DNA of 64,000 nucleotides from Hyphomicrobiales bacterium (lineage in GTDB: Bacteria > Pseudomonadota > Alphaproteobacteria > Rhizobiales > JAJFHR01), in NCBI GenBank assembly GCA_021775475.1, contig JAJFHS010000050.1:62001-126000 (forward strand), in the 5' to 3' direction. Positions within the stretch are counted from its first letter, which is position 1; each line of letters starts with the position of its first letter. The translations under genes were made by a program, and so were the position numbers. Under the pieces are notes generated by a model. That model saw only the letters and a program-made list of their open reading frames with translations. It ran no database searches and was not told the DNA's origin. Below are positions 39,015 through 48,166 of the stretch, one piece after another.

Positions 39015-39132
39015 CCTCCTTCGTCATCCCCGGGCTTGTCCCGGGGATCCATACCGCTACACGTACGAATACAATAAAACTGTCTTTTGGCCGAAAGTAT
39101 TGAGGAATGGATCCCCGGGACAACGAAGGAGG
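39015..39132. repeat. dispersed palindromic element, copy B (reverse orientation, one arm shortened)
   Basis: CCTCCTTCGTCATCCCCGGGCTTGTCCCGGGGATCCAT ... ATGGATCCCCGGGACA-CGAAGGAGG-type ends. Confidence 0.85.
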
Positions 39133-39165
39133 AATATTCCTAATTCTCCATTACTCACTATCGAA

Positions 39166-40701
39166 TTAGGAACTTTGTATTAAAAACAGGTCTTTATGTT
39201 GTTCGCGCAATATATTTTTCTGCACCTTGCCCATGGTATTGCGCGGCAGTTCGTCAACGAAAAATACGCGTTTTGGCAGTTTGAAGCGCGCAAGTCTGCC
39301 GTTAAGAGGATCAACGATATCGTTTTGCAAAAGCTCGCATCCCGGTTTGGCGACAACCACGGCGACAACACTTTCACCAAAATCGGGATGAGGTACTCCG
39401 ATGATGGCAGATTCGGTGACACCGTCGAGGTCATCAATTTCGGTTTCGATCTCTTTGGGATAAATATTAAGCCCGCCGGAAATGATCAAGTCTTTGTTGC
39501 GCCCGACAATCGACACCCTGCCGTCCTCATCCATAGTGGCGATATCGCCGGTGATGAAGTAGCCATCGGCGCGAAATTCCTCGGCTGTTTTTTCCGGCAT
39601 ATTGCGATAGCCCTTGAAGACGTTAGGCCCTTTGATCTCCAGCACTCCAATGTCACCGGCTTTGAGTATTTTACCATTCTCATCAGCAATGCGCGCCTCA
39701 ACACCGGGCAGGGCAAAGCCTACTGTTCCAGCCACACGCTCACCACGGTACGGGTTGGAGGTGACCATACCGGCTTCGGTCATGCCATAGCGCTCCAGGA
39801 TACGATGGCCGGTGCGCTGTTCGAATTCGATGTGGGTCTCGGCCAGCAGCGGTGCTGAGCCTGAGATAAACAACCGCATGTTGGCGCAAAGCTCTTTAGT
39901 GAACCTGTCATCGCTCAAAAGCCTTGTGTAAAATGTCGGCACTCCCATCATAACCGTTGATGTGGCCAGACGCTCCAGCACTTTGCCGATCTCAAACTTG
40001 GCCATAAAATACATCGGTGAGCCATTCAGCAATGCGCAGTGGCAGGCTACAAACAGCCCGTGAACGTGATAGATCGGCAGCGCATGTAACAGCACGTCTC
40101 CAGGCACAAACTGCCAGTACTCATGCAATACCCGGGCGTTGGAAATAAGGTTGTTGTGGCTCAGCATCGCCCCTTTGGAGCGCCCTGTTGTTCCTGATGT
40201 GTAAATGATTGCGGCCACATCATCTTCATTCGCCGCGACAATATCATCGCTGCTTTCAGCGCCGCTGGCCAGATCACAAGCTGACCCCGCACCTTCGTTA
40301 TCAAGACACAAAACATGTTTGACGTTATATCTTGAAGAAATTTCTTTTGTACCGGTTTCAGTCTTTGGATCACAGACCACCACATGGGGGTGTGCATCTG
40401 AGATGAAATATTCCAGCTCGGATTGCGTGTAGGCAGTGTTGAGGGGATTATACGTCCCCCCGGCCTGAATGACGCCGAGGTATAAAAACAGACTTTCGAT
40501 TGATTTTTCGGCCTGTACGCTCACCCGGTCCTGGCGTTTGAGGCCGAGTTGTTTCAGGGCAGTAGCGTATTGCCCAATTCTTTTGCGTGCCTCACCATAG
40601 GTGATGACTGAATTATCGGGCAGGATCAGACAAGGCGCATTATCTATGCCAAAACCGCGCCGCAGGTGGGTGTAGAGATTATTTTCCGGGGAGAGTGTCA
40701 T
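39166..40701 (-). CDS. malonyl-CoA synthase-like AMP-forming acyl-CoA synthetase (MatB family)
   Basis: GGTYNPLNTAYTQSELEYF, IIYTSGTTGRSKGAMLSHNNL, HALPIYHVHGLFVA, ERYGMTEAGM, PRNTMGKVQKN. Confidence 0.87.
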   Translation of the reverse strand: MTLSPENNLYTHLRRGFGIDNAPCLILPDNSVITYGEARKRIGQYATALKQLGLKRQDRVSVQAEKSIESLFLYLGVIQAGGTYNPLNTAYTQSELEYFISDAHPHVVVCDPKTETGTKEISSRYNVKHVLCLDNEGAGSACDLASGAESSDDIVAANEDDVAAIIYTSGTTGRSKGAMLSHNNLISNARVLHEYWQFVPGDVLLHALPIYHVHGLFVACHCALLNGSPMYFMAKFEIGKVLERLATSTVMMGVPTFYTRLLSDDRFTKELCANMRLFISGSAPLLAETHIEFEQRTGHRILERYGMTEAGMVTSNPYRGERVAGTVGFALPGVEARIADENGKILKAGDIGVLEIKGPNVFKGYRNMPEKTAEEFRADGYFITGDIATMDEDGRVSIVGRNKDLIISGGLNIYPKEIETEIDDLDGVTESAIIGVPHPDFGESVVAVVVAKPGCELLQNDIVDPLNGRLARFKLPKRVFFVDELPRNTMGKVQKNILREQHKDLFLIQSS

Positions 40702-40724
40702 AGTAGCTATTTTAGCAAGCCCGA

Positions 40725-41741
40725 TCAGAGAGAAGAAGCAATTTTTTGCACATCCGCCAGAATAGCCCGCGAAACCGTCACACCATCTTTCAATGCTACT
40801 TGTTTTAGCGCTTGCGAACGCGTTCCAGGCAGGCGCACCCCTTCTTGAGAAGCCACAAGACCAAGCAGTGCCTCGAGCCGGTCAGCAAAAACGCCCTCGT
40901 CACGAATACCGTCTGTCGCAAAGGCAATGAGGATTTGCCCGACACCGGGCCTGTCACCTTCAGCTTCAAAGAACGAACTGGCTTCATAACCGAAATTTGC
41001 CCCGGTAAGAGCAACGGCCAGAATTTCGAACACCATCGCCAGAGCCGCACCCTTGGCATCCCCAATCGGTAACATAGTACCCTTCAGGGCAAGGTGTGGG
41101 TCAGTTGTGGGTTCTCCATCGGGGCCAAGCGCCCAGCCTTGGGGAATAGCCTCATCGTTTTTGGCAGCAACCATTATTTTGCCGCGTGCCACTTTGGTCA
41201 AAGACAGATCCACAACCAGTGGGGATGCATCCTTGCGCGGTGCAGCAAAGGCCAGCGGATTAGTGCCATAGACCGGAGTGGTCGAACCCCACGGCGCAAT
41301 GGCCTGAGGCGAGTTGCCAAACATCATGGCAATAACGCCTTGCTGCGCCAGTCTTTCCACATGATAACCAGCCTGGCCCGAATGATGGGAGTGATTGATG
41401 CCGACAGCACTTAAACCATGTTCCCGGGTCAACGCGGGCAGGGTTTCAATTGCCAAATCAATCGCGGGATAGGCAAACCCGTGGTTGGCATCAATGTGCA
41501 CTGTTGCAGTTTTCACCGCCGTCAATGTTGGTGTTGCGTGACCATCCACTTTGCCGCTGCGGGCCTGAGCCGAATAACTCGCCACGCGGGAAATACCGTG
41601 ACCTTTTTGTCCGGCACATTCAGCAGTCACCAAAGCCCGGGCAACGCTGCCAGCAGTGTTTTCGCTTGTGTTACTGGCAACAAGAGCCCGGCGAACAAGG
41701 GTTTCAAGTTCGCCGGGGTTAAGGGTGATTGTTTCGCTCAT
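40725..41741 (-). CDS. Ldh/MDH family NAD(P)-dependent oxidoreductase, ComC-like ((R)-sulfolactate dehydrogenase candidate)
   Basis: [68 protein letters not shown]; stop overlaps the SuyB-like start. Confidence 0.82.
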   Translation of the reverse strand: MSETITLNPGELETLVRRALVASNTSENTAGSVARALVTAECAGQKGHGISRVASYSAQARSGKVDGHATPTLTAVKTATVHIDANHGFAYPAIDLAIETLPALTREHGLSAVGINHSHHSGQAGYHVERLAQQGVIAMMFGNSPQAIAPWGSTTPVYGTNPLAFAAPRKDASPLVVDLSLTKVARGKIMVAAKNDEAIPQGWALGPDGEPTTDPHLALKGTMLPIGDAKGAALAMVFEILAVALTGANFGYEASSFFEAEGDRPGVGQILIAFATDGIRDEGVFADRLEALLGLVASQEGVRLPGTRSQALKQVALKDGVTVSRAILADVQKIASSL

Positions 41742-42907
41742 GCGCTGCGATAGAGTTTGGTCATGACAAATTCTCTGTGCCCAAGCGCTTCAGCCGCGGT
41801 GCTGCGGCCATTGGCAGTGCGTCTGATCATCTCAATCAGATTGTCGCCCGCTGAATCAATGGTCAGGTCGCGGCGCAGAATGCCCGATACATCCACATCA
41901 ATGTGTTCCGACATGGTGCGGACGGTGCGCGGATTGGCCGAGATTTTAATTACCGGAATAATCGGATTGCCGATGATGTTGCCCTGACCGGTAGGAAACG
42001 TGTGTACCACATAACCGGCAGCTGCCATCAAGGTAACGCATTCAGCCGCCGCTGACGATGTATCCATATAATAAAGTCCGGCACCTTTGGCGGGTTCTTC
42101 GGCAGGTCCAAGCACATCGATATAAGTAGACGTACGGCCGATTTTTTCGAGGTTGCCAAGCGCCTTTTCCTCAATCGTTGTCAGGCCACCTTCGATATTG
42201 CCTTTGGTCGGCTGGCTGTCGGACAGGTCATCAACCTTAAACGGCTCAATCACATCATCCATATAGGCCTGCCAGGTCGCCATGAATTTTTTGCCAACCT
42301 CAGGTGTGGCAGCGCGTGCCTCACATAAGTGTTCGCCACCGGTAATTTCTGACGTTTCACCAAAGCAGCCATAAATGCCGCGCGGCAGTAATTTGTCATA
42401 CATATTACCAACCGTGGGGCACGATCCCAGACCGGTAGTGGTATCGGATTCACCGCATTTGGTTGAAATCCAAAGGTTTTCAATCGGGCATTCCTCGCGC
42501 TGTAGCTCTGTTGCCCAGTGGACGAATTCCTTGGCTTTGCGACCGGCTGTTGCAATGGTGTTCAAATCACCATTCTGCTCAATCCAGAAGCCTTCGACCG
42601 GCTTGCCGGTTTTGGCTATGCCGTCGACGATTTTCTTGGTCCACTCAGGTTCAATACCAATAACGATACAAGCGGCCACATTGGGGTTGGCGCCAGTGCC
42701 AATCATGGTGCGGAAATGCAAATCAAGATCTTCGCCAAACTGCAAACGTCCATAGGAATGGGGCAGGGCGATGGTGCCTTTGATATTGTTGGCAACCGCT
42801 TCACACGCGGCATTGGAAATATCATCCACCGGCAAAATCACCACATGGTTGCGCACACCCACACGGCCGTTTTCACGCCGGTAGCCAAAAATTGTCTGAT
42901 TACTCAT
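41738..42907 (-). CDS. UxaA family hydrolase, SuyB-like (sulfolactate sulfo-lyase large subunit candidate)
   Basis: [66 protein letters not shown]; split from a 95-aa small subunit. Confidence 0.82.
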   Translation of the reverse strand: MSNQTIFGYRRENGRVGVRNHVVILPVDDISNAACEAVANNIKGTIALPHSYGRLQFGEDLDLHFRTMIGTGANPNVAACIVIGIEPEWTKKIVDGIAKTGKPVEGFWIEQNGDLNTIATAGRKAKEFVHWATELQREECPIENLWISTKCGESDTTTGLGSCPTVGNMYDKLLPRGIYGCFGETSEITGGEHLCEARAATPEVGKKFMATWQAYMDDVIEPFKVDDLSDSQPTKGNIEGGLTTIEEKALGNLEKIGRTSTYIDVLGPAEEPAKGAGLYYMDTSSAAAECVTLMAAAGYVVHTFPTGQGNIIGNPIIPVIKISANPRTVRTMSEHIDVDVSGILRRDLTIDSAGDNLIEMIRRTANGRSTAAEALGHREFVMTKLYRSA

Positions 42908-42916
42908 GAGTGTCTC

Positions 42917-43204
42917 CTACCAGCGTTTGGTTTTAATGTTATGGACGTGGGCGTGTTCGCCCTTGGCAATGTCAGCCACCGCTTTGCCAATGTCCTGGCC
43001 ATATTTGATGATGGTGTCGCCATTGGCGATATCCACCAGAGCCACTTTGTGACCAATAGGAATATCGTGTTTGGTGTTCAAGGTGAAGGTGGTGTCATCT
43101 TCGGTAATCAGGCCCAGCATTTCGGTGCCGGCCTTCAAACCTTCAATGACAACAACACCGACGGAATCTTTTGGACTGTGCACAAGAAAATGCGGTTCGG
43201 CCAT
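42917..43204 (-). CDS. UxaA family hydrolase, SuyA-like small subunit (SAF domain)
   Basis: 95 aa, FLVHSPKDSVGVVVIEGLKAGTEMLGLITEDDTTFTLNTKHDIPIGHKVALVDIANGDTIIKYGQDIG. Confidence 0.85.
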   Translation of the reverse strand: MAEPHFLVHSPKDSVGVVVIEGLKAGTEMLGLITEDDTTFTLNTKHDIPIGHKVALVDIANGDTIIKYGQDIGKAVADIAKGEHAHVHNIKTKRW

Positions 43205-43253
43205 GAATTGTCTCCCGGTAAGTTGTTGATTGTCGCGCTGGCACGAAAAAAAA

Positions 43254-43267
43254 TGTAAACGTTTCCA
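43254..43267. promoter_or_regulatory. candidate LacI-family operator TGTAAACGTTTCCA
   Basis: Palindrome around central CG (AAACGTTT core), 50 bp upstream of the suyA-like start. Confidence 0.4.
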
Positions 43268-43402
43268 ACGGGCAGGTTTTTTTTTAATATCACCTGTGCT
43301 GGTCTAAAGATGTTTGCGCTGACCGTCAAGGGTTGCACCAATCAAAAACGGCTGCCCGGAATGAGCAGCCGTTAATTCGCAGTAAAGCTGTACAGGTTGG
43401 AT

Positions 43403-43987
43403 TTAGCGCAGAACAACCACGCGTGTGCCGACTTTTACGCGCTCGTAAAGATCCTCAACATCCTTGTTATGCAGGCGAATACAGCCACTTGAAACTGCCC
43501 CGCCGATTGTCCTGCCTTCGTTGGTGCCATGGATGCGATATAGTGTTGTGCCAAGATAGAGCGCACGTGCACCTAACGGATTTGTGATGCCGCCCTTCAT
43601 GGTAATCGGCAGTCCTGGTATGCGTTTGCGCATGTTGGCGGTCGGTGTCCAGCTCGGCCATTTGGCTTTGCGTGAAATCTTCATGGAACCGCCCCATTCA
43701 AATCCTGGCCGCGCGGTACCGATACCATAACGCATGGCCTTGCCGCCTGTTTCGACCAGATAAAGATACTTGGCTTTTGTATCAACAATTACAGATCCAG
43801 GCCTGTACTTGCTGGAATAACTGACCCGGGAGCGAGCGCTCGTTGGCGTGAATAGGCCACCGGAGTGCGATACACTGGCACTGCTGCCGGTTATATCATT
43901 GAATATGTCACTGTCATCAACACCGGCAAAAGCAGCGCTGGCAAACCCGGTTACCATGCAGCCAGCTAGTAAAATTTTTTTAAACAT
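43403..43987 (-). CDS. L,D-transpeptidase (YkuD)
   Basis: Signal peptide; IHGTNEGRTIGGAVSSGCIRLHNKDVEDLY catalytic HxnSxGC motif. Confidence 0.93.
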   Translation of the reverse strand: MFKKILLAGCMVTGFASAAFAGVDDSDIFNDITGSSASVSHSGGLFTPTSARSRVSYSSKYRPGSVIVDTKAKYLYLVETGGKAMRYGIGTARPGFEWGGSMKISRKAKWPSWTPTANMRKRIPGLPITMKGGITNPLGARALYLGTTLYRIHGTNEGRTIGGAVSSGCIRLHNKDVEDLYERVKVGTRVVVLR

Positions 43988-44156
43988 TATTGATCCCCAA
44001 TGTTCAGATGTCGGAATTCACCGAAATTGAGCCAGCCGACCCAAACACCCGGTGAATATGTTAAATACTGAAGTTTCGCCGTTATAATACAGGTTCAAAG
44101 GTGTTTTTCTGGTAAATTTTTCATCAAATGCGATATTTGTGGAAAGGTCATGATCA

Positions 44157-45233
44157 ATGAAAAATATAGCCATGTTTATTGCTCGAAAAAACAGGAAAAA
44201 ACCGGCGTTTTTTAGTGTAAAAACTTACCGGATGACACTGTTGATTCTGGTGTTCGTGACGATGCCGGTAGTGGGCAAGGAAGCCTTGCCACAGGTGTCG
44301 ACGAATCAAACCTATGTCGAACAGTTACTATCTCCAGCATCACTAAACGTTAGCGATGCTTCATCGGTAATGTCATACATCCTAAACTCTCTCCTTGATG
44401 AAGTTGTGGTCTACCCAACCGAAAATTACTATTATTTCAGTTTTTACCAGGGTGGCCTGAAGTACAATGGAAACCTCAGGCTGGATGCGTCCGATCGTGA
44501 TAGCGGTAAAATTCACATTTCCTATTTCCGCGCCAATACCGAATGGGGCGACACTCCAACAGGGATATCAAAAACATTCTCTCAAAAAGATGGATTAGCG
44601 ATTGTAGCTGTGGGTCGGCTCAGGTACCGGGTTACATTTCGCGACCGCAGCGTATTGTTTAAATTAAACGATTTATCCAGGGTCCAGCCGCCAACAGAAA
44701 CCCTGGCCGCTGGAGAGGAATACATCGGGCCGGTTTTTGATGAATCTGCCACACAATTCTTTTTGATTTACAAGAAAGAAACAAGGGGATTTCTTTATGT
44801 TCTCAATGAGATAAATAAAACTCCTGATGTTTTAGTATCGATAAAAACACATCCACGCCTGCGTCTGGCCCAACGCACCGGATTTGTGTTTTATCAGGAC
44901 CATTTTTTGGACCGGCTTATTCTGGTCGGCGTATTCGAACGCAATGTTGTTTTGAACAATTATTTTGATGGACCGTTCGACCAGTTGCCGGATAATTATA
45001 TCAAAGGCGACAGGTTAAAAAACGCATTCATTGATCAAAACCCAGAGCGGGCAGGCACCATAGATCGCTTTGGCAAAATGCTGGATAGCGACAACCGTAC
45101 CTCGATTTCGCCTTATCTCAATTACCTGTCACTGGATGAATTATACGGCTTTGACGATTGTGCACAAAAATTCCGGGCCTTACCGAATAAATATTACACC
45201 TGCTTTGATGCCAGAAATTTAAGTAACGAATAA
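44157..45233 (+). CDS. hypothetical protein with N-terminal signal/TM segment
   Basis: 358-aa ORF, hydrophobic MTLLILVFVTMPVVG near N-terminus; no family recognised. Confidence 0.6.
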   Translation: MKNIAMFIARKNRKKPAFFSVKTYRMTLLILVFVTMPVVGKEALPQVSTNQTYVEQLLSPASLNVSDASSVMSYILNSLLDEVVVYPTENYYYFSFYQGGLKYNGNLRLDASDRDSGKIHISYFRANTEWGDTPTGISKTFSQKDGLAIVAVGRLRYRVTFRDRSVLFKLNDLSRVQPPTETLAAGEEYIGPVFDESATQFFLIYKKETRGFLYVLNEINKTPDVLVSIKTHPRLRLAQRTGFVFYQDHFLDRLILVGVFERNVVLNNYFDGPFDQLPDNYIKGDRLKNAFIDQNPERAGTIDRFGKMLDSDNRTSISPYLNYLSLDELYGFDDCAQKFRALPNKYYTCFDARNLSNE

Positions 45234-45239
45234 TCGAGT

Positions 45240-46409
45240 TCAGTCTTTTTGAACCGCTTCCAGCAATCGCTGCATGAAGGCTTCACACTTGGCAATTTGC
45301 TCAATGTCGATAAATTCGTCGGGCGTATGAGCTTGGGCAATGTAGCCGGGGCCACAGACAATCGTTTCAATACCGCCATCCTGCTGAAACAATCCACCTT
45401 CAGTACCAAAATCCACCTTGCCGTGGGTATTGCGTTGGCACAGGCCTTTGCCAAAGCTGACGATATCAGCATCGGGCGAGGTGTTCAGGCCGGGGTAGGC
45501 CAGGGTCTCAATGATTTCAATCCTGGCATCAGGCGCATTTTTCCGCATTTCTGCTTCAAGCGTATTTTTGGCAAACTCCTGTATCGGCGCCAGAAGATCA
45601 GCCGGGTTCTGGTCGGGTAAAAATCTGAATTCGAATGTGAAATCACAGGTTTCTGGAACAATGTTTTGCGCAACGCCACCTTGAATAAGGCTGGTAAGAC
45701 AGGTGGTGTGGCTGATGTTGAACATGTCATCAAATGGGCCGTCGCTGGCAAACTTCGCGTTCATGTCGGCAATAAAGGCAATCAGCCGGGCTGCATTTTC
45801 AATGGCGTTGACCCCTTCAGGGGCGCGGCTGGTGTGGGCAGGTTTGCCCTTGACCCTGACCTGATAAGCACGTTTGCCTTTGTGACTTATGACCACTTCC
45901 ATACCGGTCGGCTCACCAACCAGACACATTGCCGGTTTGTTTCCCTTTTTGTTGAGCGCATCAATCAGTCCGCGCACACCGAGGCAGCCAACTTCTTCAT
46001 CATAAGAAAAAGCAATGTGCACGGGCGTGACAAGTTCTTGCGCCTTAAACAGCGGTACATAGCCAAGAACCACGCCCAAAAAGCTTTTCATGTCCGAGGT
46101 GCCACGGCCAATTAACCGGCCGTCTTTTTCCACCACATCGAAAGGATCGCTAGTCCAGTTCTGGCCATCAACCGGAACCACATCCGTGTGCCCGGACAGG
46201 ATAATGCCACCGGCAACATCCGGTCCAATGGTGGCATACAGATTGGCCTTGGTGCCCTCATCATTGTAGTGCAGCTCGCTGGCGACGCCATGACTGTCAA
46301 GATAATCCGTAACATAGCTCACCAGTTTCAGGTTGCTGTCTCTGCTGGTGGTATCAAAGGCGATAAGGTCGTTAATAATATTGCGACTGATAATATGAGA
46401 TGTGGTCAA
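45240..46409 (-). CDS. argE: acetylornithine deacetylase / M20 family metallopeptidase
   Basis: GGIILSGHTDVVPVDGQNWTSDPF, GRGTSDMKSFLGVVL, SYDEEVGCLGVRGLID. Confidence 0.9.
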   Translation of the reverse strand: MTTSHIISRNIINDLIAFDTTSRDSNLKLVSYVTDYLDSHGVASELHYNDEGTKANLYATIGPDVAGGIILSGHTDVVPVDGQNWTSDPFDVVEKDGRLIGRGTSDMKSFLGVVLGYVPLFKAQELVTPVHIAFSYDEEVGCLGVRGLIDALNKKGNKPAMCLVGEPTGMEVVISHKGKRAYQVRVKGKPAHTSRAPEGVNAIENAARLIAFIADMNAKFASDGPFDDMFNISHTTCLTSLIQGGVAQNIVPETCDFTFEFRFLPDQNPADLLAPIQEFAKNTLEAEMRKNAPDARIEIIETLAYPGLNTSPDADIVSFGKGLCQRNTHGKVDFGTEGGLFQQDGGIETIVCGPGYIAQAHTPDEFIDIEQIAKCEAFMQRLLEAVQKD

Positions 46410-46510
46410 CGGTGCTTCCTGTTGCGCTTTTTATGGAGGGAGTGTTTATTGAATATCGATTATACACTCGACTCTAAAACAATACATGAAAACATGAAAG
46501 TTGGGAAATA

Positions 46511-48040
46511 ATGCCTGCGATAAAACGAATTGCCATCATCGGGCTTGCTCTTGAAAGCAACAGGTTTGCTCCGCCAACCACCGCCCAGGATTTTTTTCAA
46601 TCCTGTTATCTCGAAGGCGCTGATATTTTAACCGAAGCACAAAAAGACGCCCCCGCCATGCCGCAGGAAGTACCTGCCTTCATTGATGAAATTAATAGGC
46701 TGGGAGAGTGGCAACCGGTGCCGGTGATTGTCACCGCAACCTCACCGGGAGGTCCGGCTGATCAAATGTTCTTCGCCCGGTTTTTAAGCCAGACGCTGGA
46801 GTGCTTGAGAGGCGCACGCGGACTTTCAGGTGTCTACATTTGCAGCCATGGTGCCATGACAGCCACTGGTGACCATGATCCCGATGGTACATTATATCTC
46901 GAGGTGAGGGCGCTACTTGGTCCCGATGTCCCTATTGTGGCGACCATAGATTTGCACGCCAATATCTCTGAAACCATGGTTGAAAACGCCGATGCAATAA
47001 TACCCTACCGCACCAATCCTCATATTGATCAGGCACCGTGTGCACGCGAAGGTGCGCAATTGTTGTGGCGGTTGATGGACAGCGGCGAAAAACTCGACAG
47101 CGCCTGTGTCAGGCTACCCATTGTTGCCCCGACAATCAGCCTGTTGACCAATGATGGCGGTATTTTTGCCCAACTGGTGGAAAACAGTAAGGCCGCACAG
47201 ACCAAAGATGTTCCCGCGGTATGCGTTGCCGGTGGTTTTGCCTTTTCCGACACCAGTTACAATGGCATTACAATTTCTGCTTTTGGCGATAGCAGCAAGG
47301 CCAAACGGATTGTCCACGATCTGGCCCAATGGACCTGGGCCAATCGGACCGGATTTAAAAAAGAACTGACCTCGGTTGAACGTGCAATTGAATTGGCGAC
47401 AAGTGAGGGGCCAAATGTTCTGCTCGGCGATATGGGGGATAATCCCGGTGGCGGCGGGCGTGGCAATACCACAGAAATTCTCGAGGCATTGTTGGCCGCT
47501 GGAGTCAAAAAAGTTCTGTTTGGATTGTTTATTGATGCCGATCTGGCGCAACAATGCCATGAGCAAGGCGAGGGGGCGGAATTTGAGGCTGTCTTTAATC
47601 GTCAATGTGACGATGTAAACGCCAATCGATTATCCCTGAGCATCAAAGTGCTGAAGCTGTCGGACGGGCTGGTCGAGGGCAGGCGCGGGCTTTATGCCGG
47701 GCGCACCGTAAAGCTTGGCGCATCTGCGGCTATTCGCGTCAACGGCATCCACATGGTTGTCATCAGCTATCGTACACAGTGCGCTGATCCCGGATTTTTT
47801 GAACACTTCGGGTTTGATATCGCTTCGTACAAAGCAGTTGTGGTGAAATCGCGCGGCCACTTCAGGGCGGGCTTTGACGAGTTTTTTACCGACGGGCAAA
47901 TCTATGAAGTTGATGCAGACGGGCTGACCACACCGGTGTTTTCACGATTGAAATTTAAAAACCTGCCGCGCCCTGTTTATCCGATGGATGAAGATACTGA
48001 ATGGCACGGTGCGGGTTGGGGAAAAATGCATAACCTGTGA
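46511..48040 (+). CDS. M81 family metallopeptidase (MlrC/microcystinase-like)
   Basis: RIAIIGLALESNRFAPPTTAQDF, CSHGAMTATGDHDPDGTLYLEVRALLGPDVPIVATIDLHANISETMVENADAIIPYRTNPHID. Confidence 0.9.
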   Translation: MPAIKRIAIIGLALESNRFAPPTTAQDFFQSCYLEGADILTEAQKDAPAMPQEVPAFIDEINRLGEWQPVPVIVTATSPGGPADQMFFARFLSQTLECLRGARGLSGVYICSHGAMTATGDHDPDGTLYLEVRALLGPDVPIVATIDLHANISETMVENADAIIPYRTNPHIDQAPCAREGAQLLWRLMDSGEKLDSACVRLPIVAPTISLLTNDGGIFAQLVENSKAAQTKDVPAVCVAGGFAFSDTSYNGITISAFGDSSKAKRIVHDLAQWTWANRTGFKKELTSVERAIELATSEGPNVLLGDMGDNPGGGGRGNTTEILEALLAAGVKKVLFGLFIDADLAQQCHEQGEGAEFEAVFNRQCDDVNANRLSLSIKVLKLSDGLVEGRRGLYAGRTVKLGASAAIRVNGIHMVVISYRTQCADPGFFEHFGFDIASYKAVVVKSRGHFRAGFDEFFTDGQIYEVDADGLTTPVFSRLKFKNLPRPVYPMDEDTEWHGAGWGKMHNL

Positions 48041-48166
48041 GCCAAGCCACTAACGCTTTGCGCAACTGCGCAATTAATGCAAAAATACCGACGCGAACGA
48101 CATCATGCGGGAAATTCCGACCGTGTCGCAACAATAATCTGTAGTACCAATATTAGGGAGGACTAA

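Noticed and set aside
42518-43258. 246-aa plus ORF antisense to SuyA/SuyB-like genes
   Set aside because: Opposite-strand shadow of two well-supported genes.
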